Below are positions 18,118 through 26,680 of a stretch of DNA of 64,000 nt, one piece after another; position 1 is the first letter of the stretch, and the number at the start of each line of letters is the position of its first letter. Origin of the DNA: Curvibacter microcysteis (GTDB lineage: Bacteria; Pseudomonadota; Gammaproteobacteria; Burkholderiales; Burkholderiaceae_C); the NCBI RefSeq assembly GCF_028649435.1, contig NZ_JAQSIN010000001.1. One strand, 5' to 3'. A program made the translations under genes and the position numbers. The notes beneath the pieces are model-generated. The model did no database searches. It was given only the letters and a program-made list of their open reading frames with translations, and was not told where the DNA came from.

Positions 18118-19160
18118 TGTCGCACGAGGTCACCACCCGCCACACCATCGCCATCCTGCAAGTCAGCCAGATCTTGCAGGGCTATGTGGCCCGGGGCGGC
18201 GATGCGCAGCGCCTGCTGCGCCGTGCCGGCATCGTGCCCGCGCTGCTGGATTCGCCCCTGTCGCGCGTCACCCAGGCGCAGTACGCGGCGTTGATCCAGC
18301 TGCTGAGCCGGCACACCCGGGATGAGCTGTGGGCCTTGTGCAGCCAGCCCGTGCGCCTGGGCAACTTCAGCCAGATGTGCCGCCTGCTGGTGCACTGCCG
18401 CAGCCTGGGCGAGGCGCTTCGCACGGGCTTTCGCTACTACCACCCCTTGTTGCAGGACTTTGTGCCGCGCCTGGTGGTGCAGGGCGGCCAGGCCTCGGTG
18501 CACCTGGTGTCCAACGGCCCGCGCGACCCCGAGCGCGGCTATGCCGACCGCACCTTTTGCTTCTTCACCTACGGCCTGGCCTCGTGGCTGGTGGCGCGGC
18601 GCATTCCCGTCACCGAGGTCATGTACCGCCACTTGGACACGGGCTACAGCAGCGATGCCGGTCGCCTGTTCCAGGCCCCGGTGGTGTATGGCCACCCCTG
18701 GGTGGGCTTTCGCTTTGATGCGCGCTGGCTCGACCTGCCGGTGGTGCAGAACCCGCAAAGCCTGGAGGAGTTCCTGCGTCAGGCCCCGGCCAGCCTGCTG
18801 ATCAAGTACCGCGACCAGACCAGCCTGACGGAGCGCATCCGCCGCCTGCTGCGGCGCCACCTGAGTGGCGAAATGCCCTCGCTGGAATTCGTCAGCCAGT
18901 ACCTGGCCATGACCCCGCAAACCCTGCGCCGCCGCCTGCGCGACGAAGGCCAGGGCTACCAAGCCATCAAGGACGACCTGCGCCGCGACGCGGCCATCGA
19001 GTACCTGCACCAGCCCGAGCTGACCCTGCTGGACATCGCCAACCGGCTCGGGTTTTCAGAGGCCAGCACCTTCCACCGCGCCTTCAAGGGCTGGACCGGT
19101 CAAGCACCGGGGGTGTATCGGCAGACCCGGCTGCTCGGTGGGGGCAGCGAGCGCGCGTGA
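18117..19160 (+). CDS. AraC-family transcriptional regulator
   Basis: 347-residue regulator. Residues from about 20 to 210 form the conserved N-terminal ligand domain seen in OruR/ArgR-like AraC proteins. The C-terminal AraC DNA-binding domain has two helix-turn-helix units, the first around LEFVSQYLAMTPQTLRRRLR and the second around LLDIANRLGFSEASTFHRAF. The ATG overlaps the preceding stop, so it is translationally coupled to the Bug protein. The likely target is its own operon or the divergent region at 15563-15809, but no operator could be recognised. Confidence 0.93.
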   Translation: MSHEVTTRHTIAILQVSQILQGYVARGGDAQRLLRRAGIVPALLDSPLSRVTQAQYAALIQLLSRHTRDELWALCSQPVRLGNFSQMCRLLVHCRSLGEALRTGFRYYHPLLQDFVPRLVVQGGQASVHLVSNGPRDPERGYADRTFCFFTYGLASWLVARRIPVTEVMYRHLDTGYSSDAGRLFQAPVVYGHPWVGFRFDARWLDLPVVQNPQSLEEFLRQAPASLLIKYRDQTSLTERIRRLLRRHLSGEMPSLEFVSQYLAMTPQTLRRRLRDEGQGYQAIKDDLRRDAAIEYLHQPELTLLDIANRLGFSEASTFHRAFKGWTGQAPGVYRQTRLLGGGSERA

Positions 19161-19412
19161 GCGTGTCGGGGCGCGCCGTCAACCCACCGCTTGCGTCTTC
19201 CCGTTCAAAACAATCCAACCATTCGGTCCCCTTGCCTGGGCGCTGATGGGCCCGCGTGTGCTTCTTTCCTGAACGAGCGCCTTTCTGGCTGTCATTCCTT
19301 CTTGATTTTTATCAATTTTTATTTCCGATTTAATTACTTGGTTAATAATTTATTGATCATAAAGTTCATTTAAATCAATAAAAATGTAAAAAACTCCGCA
19401 GAAGGGGACAAG
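19161..19412. promoter_or_regulatory. AT-rich leader upstream of the chemoreceptor gene
   Basis: The 252-bp gap changes abruptly from GC-rich to strongly AT-rich between about 19300 and 19390, the most AT-rich stretch noticed in the window. It presumably holds the promoter of the chemoreceptor gene. TAAAGTTC at 19360-19367 resembles the -35 element of flagellar sigma-28 promoters, but no matching -10 lies at the right distance, so no promoter is assigned. An AGAAGGGGA ribosome site sits just before the ATG at 19413. Confidence 0.5.
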
Positions 19413-21173
19413 ATGTCCATCCACCTCGTGTCTGTTCGCGCCAAGCTGTCCGCTGCCTTCGGCGGCTTGACGGTTTTGGTCCTCCTCGTGTCTGGCCTGG
19501 CCATCATCGAGTTGCGGGAGGCCAACCGCGCCTTCGAATCCTATGTAAACGGCGTCAATGCCCGTGCATTGCTGACCGGTCGATTGCAATCCGAGGTGGA
19601 TGCCCGGGCCATCGCCGCGCGCAATCTGGTCTTGGTGACCAAGCCGGCTGATGCGGAGGTTGAAAAAGCCGCCGTCACCAAGGCGCACGAGCAGGTCCAG
19701 AAGGACCTTGCAAAATTGAAAGAAATGATATTGCGTCCGGATGTGCCGGCCCAGGCCAAAGCATTGGTCGATGACATCAGCAAAATCGAGCAAGCCTACA
19801 GCCCGGTGGCCCTGTCCATCGTGCAGCTGGCGCTGCAAAACAAGCGTGAAGAAGCCATTGCCAAGATGAACGAGGAGTGCCGCCCCTTGCTGGCGGCATT
19901 GGTTTCTAAAACCCAGGCCTATGCCGAGTTGACAGCACAACGTTCGGCTTCGTTGATCGAGGAGGCGCAGTCGCAGTACATCAGCCAGCGCAATTGGCTG
20001 GTGGCCGCTTGCTTGATTGCCGTGGTGGTGGCCGTGGGGGCTGGGATGTTGATCGTGCGCAGTCTGAGCAGGGCTTTGGGGGCTGAGCCGGGGGTGCTGG
20101 GCCACGCTGCCGAAAAAGTAGCTGGCGGTGATTTGAGCCCGGTGGTGGGGGCGGATTCCGCCCCGCCTGGCAGCGTGCTGGCTTCCCTGGGCACCATGCA
20201 GCAAAGCCTGGTCCTCATCGTGGGCCAGGTGCGTTCCGCGGCAGACTCCGTCGCGACGGGTACGGCGCAGATCTCTTTCGGTAACAGCGATCTGAGCCAA
20301 CGGACAGAGAACCAGGCCAGTGCTTTGCAGGAAACCGCCGCGACCATGGAGGAATTGAGCACCACGGTGCGGCACAACGCAGACAACGCCAGGCTGGCCA
20401 ATCAACTGGCGCTCAATGCCTCGGAGGTGGCCAGCAAGGGGGGCACCGTGGTCGCCCAGGTGGTGGAGACCATGAAGGGCATCAACGACAGCTCCAAGAA
20501 GATAGGCGACATCATTGGCGTCATCGATGGCATCGCTTTCCAGACCAACATCCTGGCCCTGAACGCGGCGGTCGAGGCCGCCCGTGCCGGTGAACAAGGC
20601 CGTGGCTTTGCAGTGGTGGCCTCCGAGGTGAGAAGCCTGGCAGGTCGGTCTGCCGAGGCCGCCAAGGAGATCAAGTCCCTCATTGGCGCCAGTGTCGACC
20701 AAGTCGAGCAAGGCACGGTCCTGGTGGACCGGGCCGGACAGACCATGGACGAGGTCGTGGCCGCCATCACGCGGGTCAGCGACATCGTGGGAGAAATCAG
20801 TTCGGCCAGCTCCGAGCAGAGCTCGGGCGTGACTCAGATTGGCGAAGCCATCAACCAACTGGACCGTACCACGCAGCAGAACACGGCGCTGGTCGAAGAA
20901 AGTGCTGCTGCAGCACAAAGCCTGGAGCACCAATCTGTGCAGCTGGTCGAGGCCATGGCCGTCTTCAAACTGAGTGGTGAAACCGATCGCAGCGCCCAGG
21001 CTCAGCCCAAGAAGCCGCTGCCTCGGCCCCACGTCTTCAAGGCGGCGGCCAAGCCCAAGTCCAGCCTGAAGTCTGCCAAAGCCGCGCCCGAGTTGCCCTT
21101 GGCCAAGCCGCCTGCATCGGCGCTCACCAGCTCGGCCAAGGCGGGTGCAGAGGATCAATGGGAGAGCTTTTAA
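19413..21173 (+). CDS. Methyl-accepting chemotaxis protein with CheR-tether pentapeptide
   Basis: 586-residue transmembrane chemoreceptor. TM1 is about 11-33, a periplasmic helical bundle of four-helix MCP type covers about 34-193, and TM2 is 194-216. A HAMP-like linker follows, and the signalling hairpin is at 370-410 (IDGIAFQTNILALNAAVEAA, GRGFAVVASEVRSLA). The protein ends in QWESF, fitting the xWxxF tether that recruits CheR/CheB in high-abundance receptors of the Tsr type, preceded by a Lys/Pro/Ala-rich flexible linker (about 530-580). No other chemotaxis gene is nearby. Base composition is less GC-rich than the flanks. Ligand unknown. Confidence 0.95.
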   Translation: MSIHLVSVRAKLSAAFGGLTVLVLLVSGLAIIELREANRAFESYVNGVNARALLTGRLQSEVDARAIAARNLVLVTKPADAEVEKAAVTKAHEQVQKDLAKLKEMILRPDVPAQAKALVDDISKIEQAYSPVALSIVQLALQNKREEAIAKMNEECRPLLAALVSKTQAYAELTAQRSASLIEEAQSQYISQRNWLVAACLIAVVVAVGAGMLIVRSLSRALGAEPGVLGHAAEKVAGGDLSPVVGADSAPPGSVLASLGTMQQSLVLIVGQVRSAADSVATGTAQISFGNSDLSQRTENQASALQETAATMEELSTTVRHNADNARLANQLALNASEVASKGGTVVAQVVETMKGINDSSKKIGDIIGVIDGIAFQTNILALNAAVEAARAGEQGRGFAVVASEVRSLAGRSAEAAKEIKSLIGASVDQVEQGTVLVDRAGQTMDEVVAAITRVSDIVGEISSASSEQSSGVTQIGEAINQLDRTTQQNTALVEESAAAAQSLEHQSVQLVEAMAVFKLSGETDRSAQAQPKKPLPRPHVFKAAAKPKSSLKSAKAAPELPLAKPPASALTSSAKAGAEDQWESF

Positions 21174-21395
21174 AGCGGGCCGGATTCACCTCGGCAGGGT
21201 TCCCGGCGCCCGTGGCGGCCCACCAGGCGCTGCGCTTTGCAACCGTTGAGGGCCAGCCCATGGGTGCCAAGGACGTTCAGCACGAGGTGGTCAGCCGCGA
21301 GCCACTTCTCTGCATCTGCCAGAGGCGGCCTGAGTAAACTGCCTCGCGGCGCCCAGCGGGTGCACGCATGCCCTTTCCTCAGTCCCTGTCACACC

Positions 21396-21788
21396 ATGAA
21401 ACTTGGCTACACCATCGTCTACGTGCCCGATGTCGAGGCGTCTCTCGCTTTTTTTGAGAAGGCCTTCGGCTTCGAGCGCCGATTCCTGCACGAGTCAGGC
21501 ACCTACGGTGAATTGGCCACAGGCGAAACGACGCTTTCCTTTGCGGCCCATGAGCTGGGTCACACCAACTTCGAGGGCGGGCACGTCGCAGCCTCCGAAT
21601 CCGCCTTGCCCTTGGGCATGGAACTGGGCCTGGTCACCCCTGACGTGGCGGCAGCCCACGTCCGGGCGCTGCAAGCCGGCGCACGTGAATGGGCCGCTCC
21701 CAGCCAAAAGCCCTGGGGTCAGGTGGTGTCTTATGTGCGGAGCCCAGACGGCACCCTGATCGAACTGTGCTCGCCCCTGGGCGGGTGA
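21396..21788 (+). CDS. VOC-superfamily (glyoxalase/bleomycin-resistance-like) protein
   Basis: 130-residue single-module vicinal oxygen chelate protein starting MKLGYTIVYVPDVEASLAFF, with the paired beta-alpha-beta-beta-beta pattern and a conserved ending SPDGTLIELCSPL. VOC proteins bind a metal and act as lyases, isomerases, dioxygenases or binding proteins, so a specific reaction cannot be given. ATG at 21396 is chosen because it begins the fold; the frame is open back to 21237. The 222 bp upstream (21174-21395) show nothing recognisable. It converges on maeB. Confidence 0.85.
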   Translation: MKLGYTIVYVPDVEASLAFFEKAFGFERRFLHESGTYGELATGETTLSFAAHELGHTNFEGGHVAASESALPLGMELGLVTPDVAAAHVRALQAGAREWAAPSQKPWGQVVSYVRSPDGTLIELCSPLGG

Positions 21789-21815
21789 AGGGGCGTGCCT
21801 CTGGCCTGCTGAAGA

Positions 21816-24107
21816 TCAGCGCGTCACGTTGGCATCGGCCACCGTCAACGCCGTCATGTTCACGATGCGGCGCACGGTGGTGCTGGCCGTCAGGATGTGC
21901 ACCGGCTGGGCCGAACCCAGCAGCACCGGGCCAATCGCGATGTTGCCGCCAGCCGCCGTCTTCAGCAGGTTGTACGAGATGTTGGCCGCATCGATGTTGG
22001 GCATGACCAGCAGGTTCGCGCTGCCCAACAAGGTGCTGTGCGGCATCAAGGCCTCGCGCGCCGCGCCGTCCAGGGCCACGTCGCCGTGCATTTCGCCGTC
22101 CACTTCCAGCCACGGGGCCTTTTCGCGCAGCAACTCCAGGGTGGCGCGCATCTTCAGCGCACTGGGCTGGCTGCTGCTGCCAAAGTTCGAGTGCGACAGC
22201 AGGGCCGCCTTGGGCTTGATGCCGAAACGCATCATTTCCTCGGCCGCCATGATGGTGATCTCGGTCAACTGCTCGGCCGTGGGGTCGTAGTTGACGTGGG
22301 TGTCCACGATGAAGACTTGGCGGTCAGGCAGCAGCAGGCCGTTCATGCAGGCGTAGGTGCTCACGCCCGGGCGCTTGCCCACCACCTGGTCCAGGTAGTT
22401 CAGGTGCAGCGTGGTGTGGCCCCAGGTGCCCGCAATCAGGCCGTCGACCTCGCCCTTGTGCAGCAGCATGGCGCCAATCAGCGACAGGCGACGGCGCATC
22501 TCGATCTTGGCGATCGGCACGGTCACGCCCTTGCGCTCGGTCATGCGGTGATAGGTCTGCCAGAAGTCACGGTAGCGGTGGTCGTTTTCAACATTGACCA
22601 CGTCGTAGTCGCGACCTTCCTTGAGGCGCAGGCCAAACTTCTCAATGCGCTCGGCGATCACCAGCGGGCGACCGATCAGGGTCGGGCGGGCCAGGCCCTC
22701 GTCGACCACGATCTGGGCGGCGCGCAGCACGCGCTCTTCTTCACCTTCAGCGTAAGCCACGCGCTTCTTGGCCGCGTTCTTGGCGGCCGTGAAGATGGGC
22801 TTCATGGTGGTGCCGGAGGCGTAGACAAAGCTTTGCAGCTTCTCGCGGTAGGCGTCCAGGTCCTTGACGGGGCGCTGGGCCACGCCGCTGTCGGCGGCAG
22901 CCTGGGCCACGGCCGGCGCGATCTTCATCATCAGGCGCGGGTCGAAGGGCTTGGGGATCAGGTACTCGGGGCCGAAGGCCAGCGGGTGGCCGACATAGGC
23001 CGCGGCCACCACTTCGCTTTGCTCGGCCTGGGCCAGCTCGGCGATCGCGTGCACGGCGGCGATTTCCATCTCAACCGTGATGGTCGAGGCGCCAGCATCC
23101 AGCGCGCCACGGAAGATGTAGGGGAAGCACAAAAGATTGTTGACTTGGTTGGGAAAGTCCGACCTTCCCGTGGCCATGATCGCGTCGTCACGCACCGCCT
23201 TGACTTCCTCGGGCAGGATCTCCGGCGTCGGATTGGCCATGGCGAAGATCAGCGGCTTGGCGGTCATCTTGGCGACCATCTCGGGCTTGAGCACGCCACC
23301 GGCGGACAGACCCAGGAAGACGTCGGCGCCTTCGATGATCTGGCTCAGGGTGCGGGCCTCGGTCTTTTGGGCGAACTGGATCTTGTCCTCGTCCATCAGC
23401 TCGGTGCGGCCTTCGTAGACCACGCCAGCCAAGTCGGTGACGTAGATGTTTTCACGCGGCAGGCCCAGCTTGAGCAGCAGGCTCAGGCAGGCCAGGGCCG
23501 CCGCACCGGCGCCCGAGGTGACCAGCTTGACGTCCTTGATGTCCTTGCCCACGACCTTCAGGCCGTTGAGCAGGGCCGCGCCCACCACGACGGCGGTGCC
23601 GTGCTGGTCGTCGTGGAAGACGGGGATCTTCATGCGTTCGCGCAGCTTGCGCTCGACGTAGAAGCAGTCCGGCGCCTTGATGTCTTCGAGGTTGATGCCA
23701 CCGAAGGTGGGCTCGAGCGAGGCAATGATGTCGACCAGCTTGTCCAGGTCTTTTTGTTCATCGATTTCGATGTCGAACACATCGATGCCGGCGAACTTCT
23801 TGAACAGCACGCCCTTGCCCTCCATGACGGGCTTGGCGGCCGATGGGCCGATGTTGCCCAGACCGAGCACGGCGGTGCCGTTGGTGATCACGGCCACCAG
23901 GTTGCCGCGGCTGGTGTATTTGAAAGCGGCGTTGGGGTCTTTGACGATTTCTTCACAAGGCGCAGCCACGCCAGGCGAATAGGCCAGGGCCAGGTCGTGT
24001 TGGTTGACCAATTGCTTGGTGGCCGCGATGGCCACTTTGCCGGGGGTCGGGAGGGCGTGGTAGTTCAATGCGGCCTGTCGCTGGTCGCCGGTGGTGTTGT
24101 GCTTCAT
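21816..24107 (-). CDS. maeB: NADP-type malic enzyme with C-terminal phosphotransacetylase-like domain
   Basis: 763-residue MaeB-type enzyme, decarboxylating malate to pyruvate with NADP reduction. The N-terminal malic domain includes YSPGVAAPC and HDDQHGTA; the dinucleotide-binding loop is SGAGAAALAC (about residue 200). The region from about 430 to the end is homologous to phosphotransacetylase (GTWGHTTLHLNYLDQVVG) and in this enzyme class serves acetyl-CoA regulation rather than catalysis. Length is typical. It lies on the same strand as the D-tartrate genes 282 bp upstream, so it could help convert tartrate-derived oxaloacetate carbon to pyruvate, but it is also a common housekeeping gene. 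Confidence 0.95.
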   Translation of the reverse strand: MKHNTTGDQRQAALNYHALPTPGKVAIAATKQLVNQHDLALAYSPGVAAPCEEIVKDPNAAFKYTSRGNLVAVITNGTAVLGLGNIGPSAAKPVMEGKGVLFKKFAGIDVFDIEIDEQKDLDKLVDIIASLEPTFGGINLEDIKAPDCFYVERKLRERMKIPVFHDDQHGTAVVVGAALLNGLKVVGKDIKDVKLVTSGAGAAALACLSLLLKLGLPRENIYVTDLAGVVYEGRTELMDEDKIQFAQKTEARTLSQIIEGADVFLGLSAGGVLKPEMVAKMTAKPLIFAMANPTPEILPEEVKAVRDDAIMATGRSDFPNQVNNLLCFPYIFRGALDAGASTITVEMEIAAVHAIAELAQAEQSEVVAAAYVGHPLAFGPEYLIPKPFDPRLMMKIAPAVAQAAADSGVAQRPVKDLDAYREKLQSFVYASGTTMKPIFTAAKNAAKKRVAYAEGEEERVLRAAQIVVDEGLARPTLIGRPLVIAERIEKFGLRLKEGRDYDVVNVENDHRYRDFWQTYHRMTERKGVTVPIAKIEMRRRLSLIGAMLLHKGEVDGLIAGTWGHTTLHLNYLDQVVGKRPGVSTYACMNGLLLPDRQVFIVDTHVNYDPTAEQLTEITIMAAEEMMRFGIKPKAALLSHSNFGSSSQPSALKMRATLELLREKAPWLEVDGEMHGDVALDGAAREALMPHSTLLGSANLLVMPNIDAANISYNLLKTAAGGNIAIGPVLLGSAQPVHILTASTTVRRIVNMTALTVADANVTR

Positions 24108-24292
24108 GGGCGTTGGGAGGGGGCTGAAAAGGGGCTGAGGGGCTCGGCCGCTGGGGGCGTTGGCGTCGGGTGGGGCACCTGGGGCAGGCGTTGTCTGCGT
24201 TGCACCAGCGCCTCCAGGCTCAGTGCTTCGTCAAAGGCGTTGTGCCATTTGGCGGCCGTGGGCTGGGGGAGAGGCGGGGCGGGGCGGGGCAT
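24104..24292 (-). CDS. Possible 62-residue peptide coupled to maeB
   Basis: Short reading frame on the maeB strand whose TGA overlaps the maeB ATG as ATGA, the usual sign of translational coupling. The middle (AAKWHNAFDEALSLEALVQR) has ordinary protein-like composition, while both ends are Pro-rich. No family is recognised and no strong ribosome site is seen before its ATG. The overlap could be chance and the frame an accident of GC-rich DNA. It is the only candidate gene in the 282-bp gap between maeB and the next Bug gene. Confidence 0.3.
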   Translation of the reverse strand: MPRPAPPLPQPTAAKWHNAFDEALSLEALVQRRQRLPQVPHPTPTPPAAEPLSPFSAPSQRP

Positions 24293-24296
24293 GGGG
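24265..24296 (+). other. G-quadruplex motif upstream of maeB
   Basis: Five runs of four or more G within 32 bases (24265-24269, 24276-24279, 24281-24284, 24286-24289, 24293-24296), three of them separated by single C residues. This fits a stable G-quadruplex consensus on the plus strand, which is the template strand for maeB. Located about 160-190 bp before the maeB start. Function not known. Confidence 0.5.
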
Positions 24297-24389
24297 CTGA
24301 CGGGTGGGGCTGTGGAACCCAGGGCACCCTGGGGCGCCCGCCCCGGGGCACTGGGGCCCGGGGCGGCAGGTCCTTGCTGGGGGCGGTCT

Positions 24390-25373
24390 TCAGTCGGCGC
24401 TCTCGCCGGCGTCCCTGATCACCTTGCTCCAGCGCTGCAGTTCGGCTTCGACAAACTTCCTGTGCTCGACCGGCTCCAGGCGGGCGTCCGTCACCACGCG
24501 CACCCCCAGGGCTTCTTGGCGCTTGATGAGTTCGGGGTCCTTGAGGGCGCTGCGCAAAGCGGTGTTCAGCTTGGCCAGCACCGCGGCGGGCGTGCCTCTG
24601 GGGGCGTAGAGACCGTGCCAGACGGTCATTTCAAAGCCTGCCAGACCCGCTTCGGCCAGGGTGGGTGCCTGGGCCAGTGCTGGCAGGGGCAGCTTTTGCT
24701 TGCTCGTGACGCCAAACAGCTTGATCTTCTTGGCCTCGATCTGGGGCACCGCGTTGGTGGCCTGCTCACACATCAAATCGACCTGGCCGCCCATGAGGTC
24801 GGTCATGGCGGGCGCCGTGCCTTTGTAGGGCACCGGGATCATCTTGGACGCCAGGCTGGCCTGCAGCAGCAGGCCGCACAGGTGCGAGGCTGAGCCGACG
24901 CCCGCGTTGGCGATGTTGACCTTGCCCTCGTTGGCAGCGATCCATTTGCGCAGTTCGGCGAACTGGTTGACTGGCAGGCTCGGGCGACCGACCAGGGTCG
25001 AGGGGGCTTCGTTGATCAAGCCCAGGGGCTCGAAATCCTCGGGCACCTTGTAAGGCAGTTTCTTGTAGAGCGCGGGGGCTGTGGCCATGCCAATGTGGTG
25101 TACCAACAGGGTGTAGCCATCGGGGGCGGCCCGTGCCACGCGGGCCGATCCGATGGTGCCGCCGGCGCCGGCGGTGTTGTCGACGATGACGGTCTGAGCC
25201 AGGGGCTTGCGCAGCGCGTCGGCCAGGTCCCGTGCAATCTTGTCGCTGGGGCCGCCCGCCGCAAAGGGGACGACCAGCACCACCGGCTTGTCCGGGTAGT
25301 CTGCCCAGGCAAAGTGGCTGGCGGTGAGCAGGGTCGCGGCTGCGGCCACGCCCTTGAGGTTCCAAATGCCCAT
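24390..25373 (-). CDS. Bug/TctC-type periplasmic binding protein 4 (tartrate-linked)
   Basis: 327-residue orphan receptor. A Sec signal peptide ends near AWA-D (about residue 24), followed by PDKPVVLVVPFAAGGPSD, VDNTAGAGG and PDGYTL. It is encoded 33 bp downstream of the D-tartrate dehydratase gene on the same strand, so tartrate or a related hydroxy-acid is the obvious candidate ligand (inference from context). No membrane partner genes are present. Confidence 0.93.
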   Translation of the reverse strand: MGIWNLKGVAAAATLLTASHFAWADYPDKPVVLVVPFAAGGPSDKIARDLADALRKPLAQTVIVDNTAGAGGTIGSARVARAAPDGYTLLVHHIGMATAPALYKKLPYKVPEDFEPLGLINEAPSTLVGRPSLPVNQFAELRKWIAANEGKVNIANAGVGSASHLCGLLLQASLASKMIPVPYKGTAPAMTDLMGGQVDLMCEQATNAVPQIEAKKIKLFGVTSKQKLPLPALAQAPTLAEAGLAGFEMTVWHGLYAPRGTPAAVLAKLNTALRSALKDPELIKRQEALGVRVVTDARLEPVEHRKFVEAELQRWSKVIRDAGESAD

Positions 25374-25406
25374 GATGTTGTCTCCTTTGTGGTGGCGCTG
25401 GCAGGG

Positions 25407-26573
25407 TCAGGCGGACAGGGTTTGCATGTGGGCAAACAGGTCGGCCTTGCCCTCGAAACCGATACCTGGCAGGTCTGGCAGGGTCACATGACCGTCGATG
25501 ACCTTGACGCCGTCCGGGAAGCCGCCAAAAGGCTGGAACAGGTCCGGATAGGATTCGTTGCCGCCCAGGCCCAGGCCGGCCGCGATGTTCAGTGACATCT
25601 GGTGCCCGCCGTGCGGGATGCAGCGGCTGGCCGACCAGCCGTGTTCCCTGAGCATGTCCAGCGTGCGCAGGTACTCGACCAGGCCATAGCTCAGGGCGCA
25701 GTCGAATTGCAGCCAGTCGCGGTCCGGGCGCATGCCACCGTAGCGGATCAGGTTGCGCGCGTCTTGCATGGAGAACAGGTCTTCGCCGGTGGCCATGGGG
25801 TTTTTGTAGTAGTTGCGCAGCGTGGCCTGCAGCTCGAAGTCCAGCGGGTCACCCGGCTCTTCGTACCAGAACAGGTCGTATTGGGACAAGGCCTTGGCGT
25901 ACTGGATGGCGGTGTCCAGGTCAAAGCGACCGTTGGCATCGACGCACAGCTTCTGGCCGTCTTGCAGCACGCTCAGGATCGAGTCAATGCGGCGCAGGTC
26001 TTCGTCCAGCGAGGCGCCACCAATCTTCTTCTTGACCACGGTGTAGCCGCGGTCGATGTAGCTGCGCATCTCGTCTTTGAGCTGGTTGTGGTCCTGGCCC
26101 GGGTAGTAGTAGCCACCGGCTGCGTAGACAAAGATCTTGCGGTTGGCCTGACCGTCGCCATAGCGATCCGCCAGCAGTTGGAACAGCGGCTTTTGCTCGA
26201 TCTTGGCGACCGCATCCCAGACCGCCATGTCGATGGTGCCAATGGCCACTGAGCGCTCGCCATGGCCACCAGGCTTCTCGTTGGTGAACATGGTGTTCCA
26301 GATCTTGTGCGGGCACAGGTTCTTACCGCTGTCGTCGATCAGGCTGTCGGCTTGGGCTTCGAGCACACGGGGGATGAAGCGCTCTCGCATCAGCTTGCCT
26401 TGACCGTAGCGTCCGTTCGAGTTGAAGCCATAGCCCACCACCGGTTTGCCATCGCGGATCACGTCGGTGATCACGGCCACCAGGCTCAGCGTCATCTTGC
26501 TGAAGTCGATGTAGGCATTGCGGATGGGCGAACTGATGGGCAGAGTGATCTCTCGGATATCAACGATCTTCAT
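25407..26573 (-). CDS. tarD: D(-)-tartrate dehydratase (enolase superfamily)
   Basis: 388-residue mandelate-racemase-group enzyme closely resembling the characterised Bradyrhizobium D-tartrate dehydratase, which converts D-tartrate to oxaloacetate. All catalytic positions are present one residue earlier than in that enzyme: base Lys183 (in KKK, 181-183), metal ligands Asp212 (VDANGRF), Glu238 (WYEEPGDP) and Glu264 (TGEDLF), and His321 (CIPHGGHQ). Other shared signatures include EKPGGHGERS and GMRPDRDWLQFDCALSYGL. The gene diverges from a LysR-type regulator across a 107-bp gap and is followed by a Bug protein gene and then maeB. Confidence 0.92.
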   Translation of the reverse strand: MKIVDIREITLPISSPIRNAYIDFSKMTLSLVAVITDVIRDGKPVVGYGFNSNGRYGQGKLMRERFIPRVLEAQADSLIDDSGKNLCPHKIWNTMFTNEKPGGHGERSVAIGTIDMAVWDAVAKIEQKPLFQLLADRYGDGQANRKIFVYAAGGYYYPGQDHNQLKDEMRSYIDRGYTVVKKKIGGASLDEDLRRIDSILSVLQDGQKLCVDANGRFDLDTAIQYAKALSQYDLFWYEEPGDPLDFELQATLRNYYKNPMATGEDLFSMQDARNLIRYGGMRPDRDWLQFDCALSYGLVEYLRTLDMLREHGWSASRCIPHGGHQMSLNIAAGLGLGGNESYPDLFQPFGGFPDGVKVIDGHVTLPDLPGIGFEGKADLFAHMQTLSA

Positions 26574-26680
26574 GCGGGTCTCCTGGTGAGTTGGTTGCTT
26601 GAGGACCGCTATGATCTTTGGCCGCAGCGCGCTTGACCAATGCTGTTTTTCTTCTCTTCGATGCTTTCAAAGCACTGCCC

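Noticed and set aside
19360..19386. Sigma-28 (flagellar) promoter before the chemoreceptor gene
   Set aside because: TAAAGTTC resembles the -35 element, but no GCCGATAA-like -10 occurs at a spacing of 10-12 bp.
21816..24107. Reading maeB as a bifunctional malic enzyme with active phosphotransacetylase
   Set aside because: The C-terminal domain is homologous to phosphotransacetylase, but in characterised MaeB proteins it is regulatory; no evidence here for catalysis.
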